The position numbers were made by a program, and so were the translations under genes. Under the pieces are notes generated by a model, which saw nothing but the letters and a program-made list of their open reading frames with translations, ran no database searches and was not told where the DNA came from. A DNA stretch of 20,884 nucleotides from an uncultured Eubacteriales bacterium (GTDB lineage Bacteria > Bacillota > Clostridia > Oscillospirales > CAG-272): positions 1 through 20,884 of the forward strand of contig CABUHS010000033.1 in the NCBI GenBank assembly GCA_902491535.1, written 5' to 3'. Of this stretch, positions 1 through 7,050 are shown one piece after another; the first letter of the stretch is position 1; each line of letters opens with the position of its first letter.

Positions 1-155
1 GGTTTAATAATATTGAGTATGCTGTTGCTGACCGACATAGATTCCGAGCCGTTTTTGAGGGAATTCGACCATATAAAGGCGACAGTAAGAACGGTCAGGA
101 TTATTATTGCCGTGCGCGCACGTCGGTATATGCGTTGATTTTTTTTCGTATGCAT
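1..155 (-). CDS. VanZ-like membrane protein, N-terminal part (runs off left edge)
   Basis: Reading the minus strand from ATG at 155 gives 51 residues with no stop before the window edge. After a basic start (MHTKKNQRIYRRART) comes one hydrophobic helix (about residues 16-31) and then WSNSLKNGSESMSVSNSI, which resembles the 'FxxSNSLxxxxxSxxxS' stretch after the first helix of VanZ-family proteins. A GGAGA ribosome binding site lies about 8 bases before the ATG, and a near-consensus promoter sits further upstream at 195-223. VanZ-like proteins are small polytopic membrane proteins; teicoplanin resistance is known for VanZ itself, but most chromosomal members have no proven role. The rest of the gene, including the remaining helices, is outside the window, so the family call rests on this N-terminal signature alone. 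Confidence 0.6.
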   Translation of the reverse strand, partial: MHTKKNQRIYRRARTAIIILTVLTVAFIWSNSLKNGSESMSVSNSILNIIK

Positions 156-194
156 AGCTGTTTCTCCGGTGCATTATTTTATGTTATGCTAATT

Positions 195-223
195 ATTATA
201 TTTAATTGTATGTTTAAAGTCAA
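195..223 (-). promoter_or_regulatory. Sigma-A promoter for the VanZ-like gene
   Basis: On the minus strand, TTGACT (218-223) and TATAAT (195-200) are separated by exactly 17 bases. The implied transcript starts near 188, leaving a leader of about 33 bases before the ATG at 155. Confidence 0.75.
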
Positions 224-295
224 TACTCAATGCCGACCGTCTGCCTTTTCGGAGGGAAAATTAACATAAATATAAAAAACTCTTGTCGGGCGTGC

Positions 296-324
296 TTGAT
301 TTTTTACATCGGCTGTGATATACT
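296..324 (+). promoter_or_regulatory. Extended -10 sigma-A promoter for the surface protein gene
   Basis: TTGATT (296-301) and TATACT (319-324) are 17 bases apart, with a TG dinucleotide one base before the -10 (316-317). Transcription would begin near 331, about 50 bases before the preferred start codon at 381. It is divergent from the VanZ promoter, about 70 bases away. Confidence 0.75.
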
Positions 325-380
325 ATAGATAATTTTAGCAGTGGCAATTATCGGATAATAAGATGAAGGGAAAACAGGTC

Positions 381-1349
381 ATGCACAGTTCTTTCTGCAA
401 CCGTATCAGATATATAACCGCAGTATTCTGCATTGCCGCAGGGGCATTATGTACTTTTGTTCCGTCTTTTGCGGCGCAGGCGGAAACGCTTACCGAAACT
501 GTAAATCTTACACGCCCTCAGAAAAATATTACAGGCGAGGGATATTATTGGGATAACCGCAACACTACGCTTATACTGCAGGGAGTAAACATCGATACTC
601 CGGATGATTACGGAATAAAGCTTCCGGACGGCGCAACAGTCGAGCTTCGCGGAAACAACCGTATTTCGGCACGGTATGCGGCGCTTGCGGGGCAGGGCGG
701 ATTTACCGTAACGGGAGACGGTACGCTGACGGTTTCGGCTGAAAACGGTATAATGTCCTATTCGGAGGTCTCTAAGGAAATACGGATACGCTCCGGAAAT
801 ATAGATATAAATGCAGGCTCATGCGGAATACGTTATGATGCAGGAACGGTTACGGTGTCCGGCGGTAAGCTTGATATATCGGTGTCGGATACTGACGGTG
901 GAACTGCGGTATATGCACGTAATACTCAGTTGACCGGAGGCGAATTTGCAGCAAATTCGCCTGTGACTGCCAAGCGAACAGTTCGTCTGATAGCCGTCGA
1001 TGCAGAAATATCCGCACCAGGTAAACGTGCCGCACTGTCGGCGGGCGAGCAGATCGTCACGGAAAAGGTCGGTATCAAAACAGGAAGCTCGGAAGCTGAG
1101 CTTGCGGATGCGGATACATATTCAGGAGAAAGCTTTCTGAGCGTTTTGAGTACGGCAGACAGGATCGGAAGAAGCATTCTGCTCGGAAATGCATATCCGA
1201 GATATGCCGATTATCTTCTTATCGCAGGCGCTGCCATCCTTCTTGTGCTGATAATCGGAGTTCCCGCAGTCATCAGACGCAGACGCACAAATGCGCTTAT
1301 CCGCCGGCTTGAGGCAGAGAAAAACGGCGGAATGACGGCAGGCAAGTAA
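381..1349 (+). CDS. Secreted, membrane-anchored beta-repeat surface protein of unknown function
   Basis: The product is 322 residues. The start at 381 is chosen over an in-frame ATG at 363 because GAAGGG lies about 10 bases before 381 while nothing precedes 363. An N-terminal signal peptide (about residues 1-34) has a hydrophobic core and a likely cut after AQA. Residues about 40-240 are short repeating units rich in Gly, Thr and Val (for example LILQGVNI, VELRGNNRI, TVTGDGTLTV, TVSGGKLDI). This pattern suggests a right-handed beta-helix like that of carbohydrate-binding/adhesin repeats. A single transmembrane helix (about 278-298) is followed by RRRR and a short basic cytoplasmic tail, so most of the protein would face outside. 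A 92-base gap with no clear terminator separates it from the sugar cassette, so cotranscription is possible. I cannot assign a ligand. Confidence 0.8.
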   Translation: MHSSFCNRIRYITAVFCIAAGALCTFVPSFAAQAETLTETVNLTRPQKNITGEGYYWDNRNTTLILQGVNIDTPDDYGIKLPDGATVELRGNNRISARYAALAGQGGFTVTGDGTLTVSAENGIMSYSEVSKEIRIRSGNIDINAGSCGIRYDAGTVTVSGGKLDISVSDTDGGTAVYARNTQLTGGEFAANSPVTAKRTVRLIAVDAEISAPGKRAALSAGEQIVTEKVGIKTGSSEAELADADTYSGESFLSVLSTADRIGRSILLGNAYPRYADYLLIAGAAILLVLIIGVPAVIRRRRTNALIRRLEAEKNGGMTAGK

Positions 1350-1441
1350 ATTTGTAAGATACAGTTTATTTTTGATCGCAGCATTGCTTCGGTCATGCAG
1401 TTAAAATAAAAAATTATTTTCTCAGAGAGAAAGGGAATATC

Positions 1442-2146
1442 ATGTATACAGGATTTAAGATCAAACCTCCGTTTTTTGAAATAGGACCGAAATGCTATAT
1501 GTACGGCGACGAAATGCTTGCGCTTGCAAAGGCTATCGACCGCGCGGCAATAAAATACGACGTTGACGTACTTGTTACGCCGGTATATACGGATATAAAA
1601 ACGCTTGCGGACAATACCGAGCGCATACATGTTTTTGCTCAGCATATGGATTATCTGCGTCCCGGACGCGGACTCGGCTCGGTGCTTCCCGAAGCTGTAA
1701 AGGCTGCCGGAGCAGAGGGCGTTATGCTCAATCATGCGGAGTGCCATCTCACTATGGAGGAGATCGAAAAGACGATTGCCCGCGCCGACGAGGTAGGACT
1801 CGGAACGATCGTTTGCGCAGATACCGTTGAGGAGCTTATGGCGATCGCAAAGCTTTCTCCGAATCTTCTTGTCGCAGAGCCGACCGAGCTTATCGGTACA
1901 GGTAAAACAAGTGATGAAAACTATGTTACACAGACGATAAAGAGTGTCCGCGAGATTAATCCCGATATCATGGTGCTTCAGGGCGCGGGAATCAAGAACG
2001 GACAGGACGTATATGATACGATAATGCTCGGAGCGGAAGCTACCGGAAGCACAAGCGGAATCTTCTGCGCTAAGGATCCTGCCGCAATGGTTGACGAGAT
2101 GCTCTGCGCGCTCCGCACGGCATGGGACGAAAAGCACAAGGCATAA
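1442..2146 (+). CDS. Triosephosphate-isomerase-like enzyme, archaeal-type length
   Basis: This 234-residue protein has the TIM-barrel signature of the short, archaeal-type triosephosphate isomerases: VFAQHMDYLRPGRGLG, LPEAVKAAGAEGVMLNHAE, AEPTELIGTG and QGAGIKNGQDV. Lys6, His98 and Glu146 correspond to the catalytic Lys, His and Glu of the family, and EPTELIGTGK to the flexible phosphate-gripping loop. The Asn of the usual N-x-K motif is replaced by Gly4 (G-F-K), and the late phosphate-binding stretch reads GSTSGIFCAKDP. The gene starts behind AAGGGA and ends 5 bases before the sugar kinase, so the two are translationally coupled. Canonical DHAP/GAP interconversion is possible. Its place next to an FGGY kinase and a sugar-isomerase-fold protein, plus the changed Asn, makes isomerisation of another sugar phosphate (as in TIM paralogues of tetrose pathways) a fair alternative. 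Confidence 0.85.
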   Translation: MYTGFKIKPPFFEIGPKCYMYGDEMLALAKAIDRAAIKYDVDVLVTPVYTDIKTLADNTERIHVFAQHMDYLRPGRGLGSVLPEAVKAAGAEGVMLNHAECHLTMEEIEKTIARADEVGLGTIVCADTVEELMAIAKLSPNLLVAEPTELIGTGKTSDENYVTQTIKSVREINPDIMVLQGAGIKNGQDVYDTIMLGAEATGSTSGIFCAKDPAAMVDEMLCALRTAWDEKHKA

Positions 2147-2151
2147 ATAAA

Positions 2152-3657
2152 ATGGCTGATACAAAGAAATATCTTATAGGTATCGACATAGGTACGACCT
2201 CGCTTAAAGCGGCGATATTTGATACCGACGGAGTTACTGTCTCTGCGGCGACTGTGGATTACACTCTCGACGCTAAAGGAAATATGACAGAGTTTGACGC
2301 GGATGAATACATTTCGATAGTGCGCCGCGGGCTTACAGAGGCGGCTGAAAAAGCGTTTCCCGGAGAGGGTGCAGGCGTTCTTTCAGAAAAGATCGCCGGT
2401 ATATCTGTCGATACTCAGGGCGAGACGCTGATCGTCACCGATGAAAATTGCGCGCCGCTTCGTCCGGCGATCGTATGGCTGGACAACCGTGCGACCGCAG
2501 AGGCGCAGCAGATCGAACGGCAGTTCGGCAGACAGAGGGTGTATGAGGTCACGGGACAGCCTGAAATTACGGCGACATGGCCGGCATGCAAGCTTTTGTG
2601 GATAAAGCATAATGAGCCTGAGATATGGGCGCGTACAAAGCGCGTGTTCCTCCTTGAGGACTGGATTTTATGGGCGCTTACCGGAGAGTTTGTGACCGAG
2701 CCGTCGATACAGTCTTCTACCATATATTTTGACATAAGCGGAAAATGCTGGTGGGATGAGATGCTCGGCTTTATAGGCGTGACGGAAGAAATGCTTCCGC
2801 GCACCGTACCGTCGGGTACTCCTGTCGGACGTGCTTCCGCAGATTGGCTGTGCGGCGGAGGTAATGCCGGGGACGGCTGCGAGGGCGGTATTGCCGTTGT
2901 CAGCGGAGCGCTCGATCAGATCGCAGGTGCGATCGGCGCGGGTGTTGTCGGACAGGGAATCGTAAGCGAAATGACAGGAACGACTATGACGGTGTTTGCA
3001 CCGTGCAGCGGAATTCCCGACTATGATCAAAGCAGTATCGTTCCGTGCCACCTGAGCTATGACGGCAGCTATGCGCTGCTTTCGTGGACTCCTACCGCCG
3101 GAATTGCACTTAAATGGTTCAAAAATAAGCTTTGCGAGAGATATTCATTCGCTGAGCTTGACAGACTTGCGGAAAAGGTTCCTTACGGCAGTGACGGACT
3201 TGTATTTCTTCCGTATCTCTGCGGATCTACGATGCCGAAATACGATCCCGATGCAAGGGGTGCATTTTTCGGACTTACTATGGAGCATTCGCGCGGACAT
3301 ATGGTTCGTGCTATCCTTGAATCTGTGGCGTGTATGCTTCGCGGCAATCTCGAATATCTCGGAGTCAGCTGCACCGAGATACGTACTATGGGCGGAGGCG
3401 CTCTCAGTCCGCTTTGGTGCAAAATAAAGGCTGATATTACCGGAATGAAGCTTGTCACGCTGAAAAATACTGAGACGGCGTGTCTCGGAACTGCGATACT
3501 TGCAGGTGTCGGAGTAGGCATATACGGTTCAGTCGAAGCGGCTTGCGCTGAGCTTATCGCGCCCGACAAGGTATATGAGCCTCATCCGTCGGAGCAGAGC
3601 GATGCTGCGTACCGTGCTTACTGTGAGACGGACGACAGACTTTATCCGCGTACATAA
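2152..3657 (+). CDS. FGGY-family carbohydrate kinase (xylulokinase-like)
   Basis: The product is 501 residues. The ATG at 2152 is preferred over one at 2122, which lies inside the preceding gene. The FGGY fold is clear: an N-terminal nucleotide-binding start GIDIGTTSLKAAIFD (residues about 10-24), ISVDTQGETLIV and AIVWLDNRA near 85-113, LLEDWILWALTGEF around 168-180, SGALDQIAGAIGAG with Asp255 as the likely catalytic base, and TGTTMT (275-280). The C-terminal half carries LPYLCGSTMPKYDPDARGAFFGL and MGGGALSPLWCKIKADITG, matching the second family signature. Such kinases phosphorylate ketoses or polyols (xylulose, ribulose, fuculose, rhamnulose, erythritol, glycerol). Xylulokinase is the closest by feel, but substrate cannot be read from sequence. 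It is cotranscribed with the TIM-like gene (5-base gap) and the isomerase-fold gene (39-base gap). Confidence 0.9.
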   Translation: MADTKKYLIGIDIGTTSLKAAIFDTDGVTVSAATVDYTLDAKGNMTEFDADEYISIVRRGLTEAAEKAFPGEGAGVLSEKIAGISVDTQGETLIVTDENCAPLRPAIVWLDNRATAEAQQIERQFGRQRVYEVTGQPEITATWPACKLLWIKHNEPEIWARTKRVFLLEDWILWALTGEFVTEPSIQSSTIYFDISGKCWWDEMLGFIGVTEEMLPRTVPSGTPVGRASADWLCGGGNAGDGCEGGIAVVSGALDQIAGAIGAGVVGQGIVSEMTGTTMTVFAPCSGIPDYDQSSIVPCHLSYDGSYALLSWTPTAGIALKWFKNKLCERYSFAELDRLAEKVPYGSDGLVFLPYLCGSTMPKYDPDARGAFFGLTMEHSRGHMVRAILESVACMLRGNLEYLGVSCTEIRTMGGGALSPLWCKIKADITGMKLVTLKNTETACLGTAILAGVGVGIYGSVEAACAELIAPDKVYEPHPSEQSDAAYRAYCETDDRLYPRT

Positions 3658-3696
3658 AACTTGAAATAAAAACCTTTCGAAAGGAAAATATAAAAT

Positions 3697-5073
3697 ATGA
3701 TTAAAGCCGGATTTGTCGGTTTCGGCGAGGTAAATACGCCGAAGGAGATTATAGTTAAAAAGTGCGAGGCGGCTCATAAGGCGCTTTGCGATGAAGGAAT
3801 TGAAACGGTAAGCGTTTTTCCCGTTACCGATGATTACGAAGAAAAGGATATCGCGCATGCGCTTGACGTGCTGAAAACCGATGATTTCGACTGTCTTGTT
3901 CTCTGCATTGCCGGATGGATACCTACTCATGCAGTTATCAAGATCGCTGAGCATTACCGCAACAAGCCGATGGTTCTCTGGGGACTTTGCGGCTGGATGG
4001 AGGAAGACCGTCTTGTAACAACTGCCGATCAGGCGGGAACAAGCGCTCTCCGCAAAACGATGTGCGATCTCGGATACAGCTTCAAATACATATATGATAT
4101 TATCGGAATGCCTACCCGTTCGGACCGCGTGGCTTCGTACTGCCGCGCTGCATCTGCAGCTGCAAAGCTCCGTCATGCACGTGTCGGCATGGCAGGCTAC
4201 CGCGATATGAATCTGTACGGTACTCTTGCGGACGGTCCTTCTCTCAAGCGCGTTGTCGGACCTGAGATCGAGACCTTTGAGCTTCTCGAAGTATTTGGAC
4301 GCAGCGAAAAGATCAGCGGGGAAGAGAAGAGAGCTGTTGTTACGGCGATAACCGAGGGCGGAATGCTCGACGGTAAGGAAATAACTCCGTGGAACTTTCT
4401 TGCCAAAGCATCGGACGAAGCTCTTATGAAGGCTGCCGGATATTATATCGCTGTTAAGCAGCTTGTGGACGAGCGCGGATATGAAGCGGTTTCGCTCAAG
4501 GATGTCGACGGAATGAAAAAGCTTCTCGGATTTCCGCCTGCGCCCGTATTTATGCTTCTTGCGGATATTGCAGGAGTATGCACCGTACCTGAAAATGACT
4601 GTCTCGGAAGCGTGACACAGCTTATGGTAAAATATCTTACCGGACAGTGCGCGGCATATCTGGAATTCTACGAATTCTTTACAGACCGTGTTCTTGCAGG
4701 TGTTCCGGACTATGTTCCCGCTGAGATCACCGAGAGCGGAGTAACGGTTATGCCCGCTGCTTTCGGAGCGCTTTCTGAAGGTGTGCTTAACGTATCGAGG
4801 GTAAAGCCCGGTGCGCTTACAATGTGCCGTCTCACTTCTGTAGGCGATAAATATGTTATGCATCTTGTAAAAGGATACGGAGTTTCTCCCCGCAAATGGG
4901 AGGAGGCAGGATGGACACAGCCTGCGCCTCAGCTTCCCGGACTTGAGATCCTTCTCGATGACGTAGAGGACTTCACCGACAAGGTCATGTGTCAGCACTA
5001 CATTATTTCTTACGGTGACAATACAGAAGCGATACGCTCGCTCTGCGATATGCTCGGCATAGAAGTTATCTGA
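3697..5073 (+). CDS. L-fucose/L-arabinose isomerase-fold protein
   Basis: The product is 458 residues, starting behind AAAGGAAAA. The N-terminal half has the nucleotide-binding-like fold of the FucI/AraA superfamily (VLCIAGWIPTHAVIKIAEH, KPMVLWGLCGW). The C-terminal half holds what look like the metal and catalytic residues: PENDCLGSVTQLMVKYL (Glu299, Asp301), YLEFYEF (Glu323/Glu326) and, near the end, CQHYIISYGD (His434) followed by LCDMLGIEVI, an ending typical of L-fucose-isomerase-like proteins. It is shorter than E. coli FucI (about 590) and close to AraA length. Enzymes of this superfamily convert aldoses to ketoses with a divalent metal, which would supply the ketose to the neighbouring kinase. 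Known substrates range from fucose and arabinose to other sugars, so no gene name is given. Confidence 0.82.
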   Translation: MIKAGFVGFGEVNTPKEIIVKKCEAAHKALCDEGIETVSVFPVTDDYEEKDIAHALDVLKTDDFDCLVLCIAGWIPTHAVIKIAEHYRNKPMVLWGLCGWMEEDRLVTTADQAGTSALRKTMCDLGYSFKYIYDIIGMPTRSDRVASYCRAASAAAKLRHARVGMAGYRDMNLYGTLADGPSLKRVVGPEIETFELLEVFGRSEKISGEEKRAVVTAITEGGMLDGKEITPWNFLAKASDEALMKAAGYYIAVKQLVDERGYEAVSLKDVDGMKKLLGFPPAPVFMLLADIAGVCTVPENDCLGSVTQLMVKYLTGQCAAYLEFYEFFTDRVLAGVPDYVPAEITESGVTVMPAAFGALSEGVLNVSRVKPGALTMCRLTSVGDKYVMHLVKGYGVSPRKWEEAGWTQPAPQLPGLEILLDDVEDFTDKVMCQHYIISYGDNTEAIRSLCDMLGIEVI

Positions 5074-5117
5074 CGCCGCTGCGAATATACATAAAATGAT
5101 TCAGGAAGGCAAATAAA

Positions 5118-5771
5118 ATGAATTATACATCAGTTTTATACACTAAAAGCAAAATAAATGAACTTCGTTATATAATGACCACCCCTTCAGGATTTGATCC
5201 GAGCAAGGAATCTCTTCCGATGATCGTATTTCTTCACGGCGCCGGAGAGCGCGGTGACGATCTTGAACTTGTAAAAGTACATGGAATTCCTAAATATTTC
5301 TGTGCCGACAACGATTACCGCGGACTCCGCGTTATCACGCTTTCTCCGCAGTGCCCTGCTGACAGGGTGTGGAATCATATGCCGGATCAGATCATGGATC
5401 TTATCGAACATGTTGCTTCGGATATGAATGTTGACAAAAAACGCATTACTCTTACCGGAATTTCAATGGGCGGATATGGCACATGGGAGATGGCATGCAT
5501 GTATCCCGATTACTTCGCTGCGGTCGCTCCTATCTGCGGCGGCGGAATGGTCTGGCGTGCAGGTGCGCTGACAAAGCTTCCTATCCGTGCATTCCACGGA
5601 ACTGACGATTTTTGCGTTCCTTACAACGCATCGGTTGAAATGGTCGAAGCTATTAAACATCTCGGGGGAAATGCAACGCTTACATCCTATGATAATGTAG
5701 GACACGATTCGTGGACGTCTGCCTATGAAACATCGGATGTTATAGAGTGGCTCGCAGCTGCCGAAAAGTAA
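5118..5771 (+). CDS. Alpha/beta hydrolase (prolyl-oligopeptidase/dienelactone-hydrolase type esterase)
   Basis: This 217-residue protein has no signal peptide and so acts in the cytoplasm. The alpha/beta-hydrolase core is easy to read: strand and oxyanion segment MIVFLHGAGERGDD (35-48), nucleophile elbow GISMGGYG with Ser116, acid loop HGTDDFCVP with Asp164, and catalytic GHDSW with His196. This is the compact esterase type often found in sugar-utilisation loci, where it removes acyl groups from substrates. It starts behind AGGAAGG, 44 bases after the isomerase-fold gene, on the same strand, so it is probably the last gene of the cassette. The substrate is unknown; a deacylase acting on an esterified sugar is an inference from context only. 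Confidence 0.85.
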   Translation: MNYTSVLYTKSKINELRYIMTTPSGFDPSKESLPMIVFLHGAGERGDDLELVKVHGIPKYFCADNDYRGLRVITLSPQCPADRVWNHMPDQIMDLIEHVASDMNVDKKRITLTGISMGGYGTWEMACMYPDYFAAVAPICGGGMVWRAGALTKLPIRAFHGTDDFCVPYNASVEMVEAIKHLGGNATLTSYDNVGHDSWTSAYETSDVIEWLAAAEK

Positions 5772-5783
5772 GACATCGCGCAT

Positions 5784-5811
5784 GTGTGCTGCTCTCTGCG
5801 GGTCAGCGCAC
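5784..5811 (+). terminator. Possible terminator after the sugar cassette
   Basis: GTGTGCTG (5784-5791) pairs with CAGCGCAC (5804-5811) as an 8-base stem with one G-T pair and a 12-base loop. The downstream T-rich stretch is weak and delayed (from 5821), so termination here is uncertain. Confidence 0.4.
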
Positions 5812-5862
5812 TGAAAAACGTCCTTTTCTAAAATTTTTTTGCAATGTTTTGGGAAAATTCCC

Positions 5863-5891
5863 TTGACAAAGCGGCTTAAAACATGTATAAT
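5863..5891 (+). promoter_or_regulatory. Consensus sigma-A promoter of the DUF177-rpmF operon
   Basis: TTGACA (5863-5868) and TATAAT (5886-5891) are both perfect and separated by 17 bases. This predicts very strong constitutive expression, fitting a ribosomal protein operon. The start would be near 5898, giving a leader of about 94 bases. Confidence 0.92.
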
Positions 5892-5991
5892 ATCTTTTGT
5901 GACATTTTATGCGCGGCGATACGTTTGTACGGCCTTAGCGCTTAATGTTTGCGGCATAAAGCTGTTTAAAAACACAGGAGGCTTAGCTTAC

Positions 5992-6531
5992 ATGGCAGTA
6001 AAAAATATTGATATGTATCCCTTGCTTTCGGGCAAGAGCGACAGTATCGAGATATCGTTTGAAATTCTGCCTGATCCTGTACCCGAACTCGGGATAACGT
6101 TTTATGAACCTTTTACCGTGAGCGGAGATGTTACGAACAGATCAGGATATATAAGGCTTCGCCTTTGTGCTGATGCTCCGTATGAGACAGAGTGCGCGCG
6201 TTGTCTGAAACCGATCCGTAAAATACAGAGTGTCATGCTCGACAAAACTGTTGCAGTGAGAGGAACTCTTGAGGACGAGGACGCCGATCCGGTCGTCGAT
6301 GATTATGTTTTCATCGAGGACGGTGTGCTTGATGCCGAGAGTCCGTTTTATGAACAGTTGATGCTCGTGCTTCCGGCAAAGGCTCTCTGCAAAGAAGATT
6401 GCGCCGGACTTTGTCCGCATTGCGGTCATGATCTTAATGACGGTGACTGCGGATGCAAAAAGCATGAGATCGATCCGAGACTTGCATGTCTTGCAAAGCT
6501 GCTTGACGGCGGTAGCGGAGAAGAGCAATAA
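5992..6531 (+). CDS. DUF177 (YceD-family) zinc-cysteine protein
   Basis: The product is 179 residues. The ATG at 5992 is chosen because a perfect AGGAGG (5976-5981) lies 10 bases before it; an upstream in-frame ATG at 5839 would place the start before the -10 box of the promoter. The protein has the DUF177 layout: an N-terminal beta-rich part, CARCLKPI (Cys68, Cys71) in the middle, the acidic DDYVFIEDGVLD stretch, then a C-terminal cysteine cluster (Cys133, 137, 141, 144, 153, 155) that should bind zinc. YceD-family proteins are almost always encoded immediately before rpmF, as here. A link to 23S rRNA/large-subunit biogenesis is reported for bacterial and plastid members. The usual downstream partner plsX is absent; a terminator follows rpmF instead. 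Confidence 0.9.
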   Translation: MAVKNIDMYPLLSGKSDSIEISFEILPDPVPELGITFYEPFTVSGDVTNRSGYIRLRLCADAPYETECARCLKPIRKIQSVMLDKTVAVRGTLEDEDADPVVDDYVFIEDGVLDAESPFYEQLMLVLPAKALCKEDCAGLCPHCGHDLNDGDCGCKKHEIDPRLACLAKLLDGGSGEEQ

Positions 6532-6584
6532 TGCTTAGGCTGTAAAGCATAGAGGATACAGAATTTAAAGGGGGTGTACGGCAA

Positions 6585-6770
6585 ATGGCAGTACCGAAGA
6601 GAAAAGTTTCTAAAGCAAGAAGAGATAAAAGACGTTCCAATGTATGGAAGCTGGATATGCCCGGTATGGTTAAGTGCCCTAAATGCGGCGAGTATAACCT
6701 TGCACACCGTGTTTGTAAGGCTTGCGGAACCTACAGAGGCAAGGAAATCATTAAGGTTGACGCTGAGTAA
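6585..6770 (+). CDS. rpmF: 50S ribosomal protein L32, zinc-ribbon form
   Basis: The product is 61 residues, starting MAVPKRKVSKARRDKRRSN, the highly conserved basic N-terminus of L32. CPKCG (Cys31, Cys34) and CKACG (Cys44, Cys47) form the complete zinc ribbon. It starts behind GGGGGT, 53 bases after the DUF177 gene in the classical yceD-rpmF arrangement, under the consensus promoter at 5863. In Firmicutes, zinc and zinc-free versions of small ribosomal proteins can be swapped under zinc limitation; this is the zinc-containing type. Confidence 0.97.
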   Translation: MAVPKRKVSKARRDKRRSNVWKLDMPGMVKCPKCGEYNLAHRVCKACGTYRGKEIIKVDAE

Positions 6771-6843
6771 TCCCGTACGTTCCGATATAAAAGAATACGG
6801 AGTAGTGGTAGTTCAAGATCAACTGGATCAAATGAAACGAAAT

Positions 6844-6878
6844 CGGGCGCGTGCATTGCATGACCGCCCGGTTTTTGT
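6844..6878 (+). terminator. Rho-independent terminator after rpmF
   Basis: CGGGCG (6844-6849) pairs with CGCCCG (6865-6870), with CAT/ATG pairing inside the loop, and is followed by GTTTTTGTTT. This ends the DUF177-rpmF transcript. Confidence 0.8.
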
Positions 6879-6887
6879 TTGTAATGG

Positions 6888-7026
6888 TGAAACAACAAGG
6901 TTTCGGGGTATCCGCCCGCAACCTATAATTGTACCCGTCGGAGCGGGGGTGTTACCCTGAAACAACAAGGCTCCTGAGTACCGCCCGCAATCTGCGATTG
7001 CGTCCGGCGGGTCGGGTTCTTATTTT
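6888..7026 (+). repeat. Two imperfect 70-base direct repeats with internal hairpins
   Basis: TGAAACAACAAGG occurs at 6888-6900 and again at 6958-6970, and CCGCCCGCAA follows at 6912-6921 and 6981-6990. The second copy forms a strong stem-loop: CCGCC + CGCAATC, loop TGC, GATTGCG, three unpaired bases, then GGCGG. The first copy keeps the layout but pairs less well. They fill the gap between the rpmF terminator and the DUF512 gene. I recognise no RNA family; a dispersed intergenic repeat is the simplest reading. Confidence 0.65.
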
Positions 7027-7050
7027 GTAATTTAAGTTTTCAGCACTGAT

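Noticed and set aside
1..138. Plus-strand open frame from the left edge ending in TGA at 136
   Set aside because: It would overlap the minus-strand VanZ-like frame, which has a start, ribosome binding site, promoter and family signature. The plus frame has no recognisable motif.
1211..2164. 317-codon minus-strand frame over the TIM-like gene
   Set aside because: It is a shadow of a well-supported gene and no domain is recognisable.
3529..4998. 489-codon open frame on the minus strand
   Set aside because: It is antisense to the isomerase-fold gene. Its composition (Arg, Ser, Cys, His rich) is that of a codon-bias shadow, and it has no family motif.
6771..6843. Possible tRNA-like sequence after rpmF (GTAGTTCAAGATC)
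   Set aside because: No acceptor stem, anticodon arm or CCA-compatible end could be folded around it.
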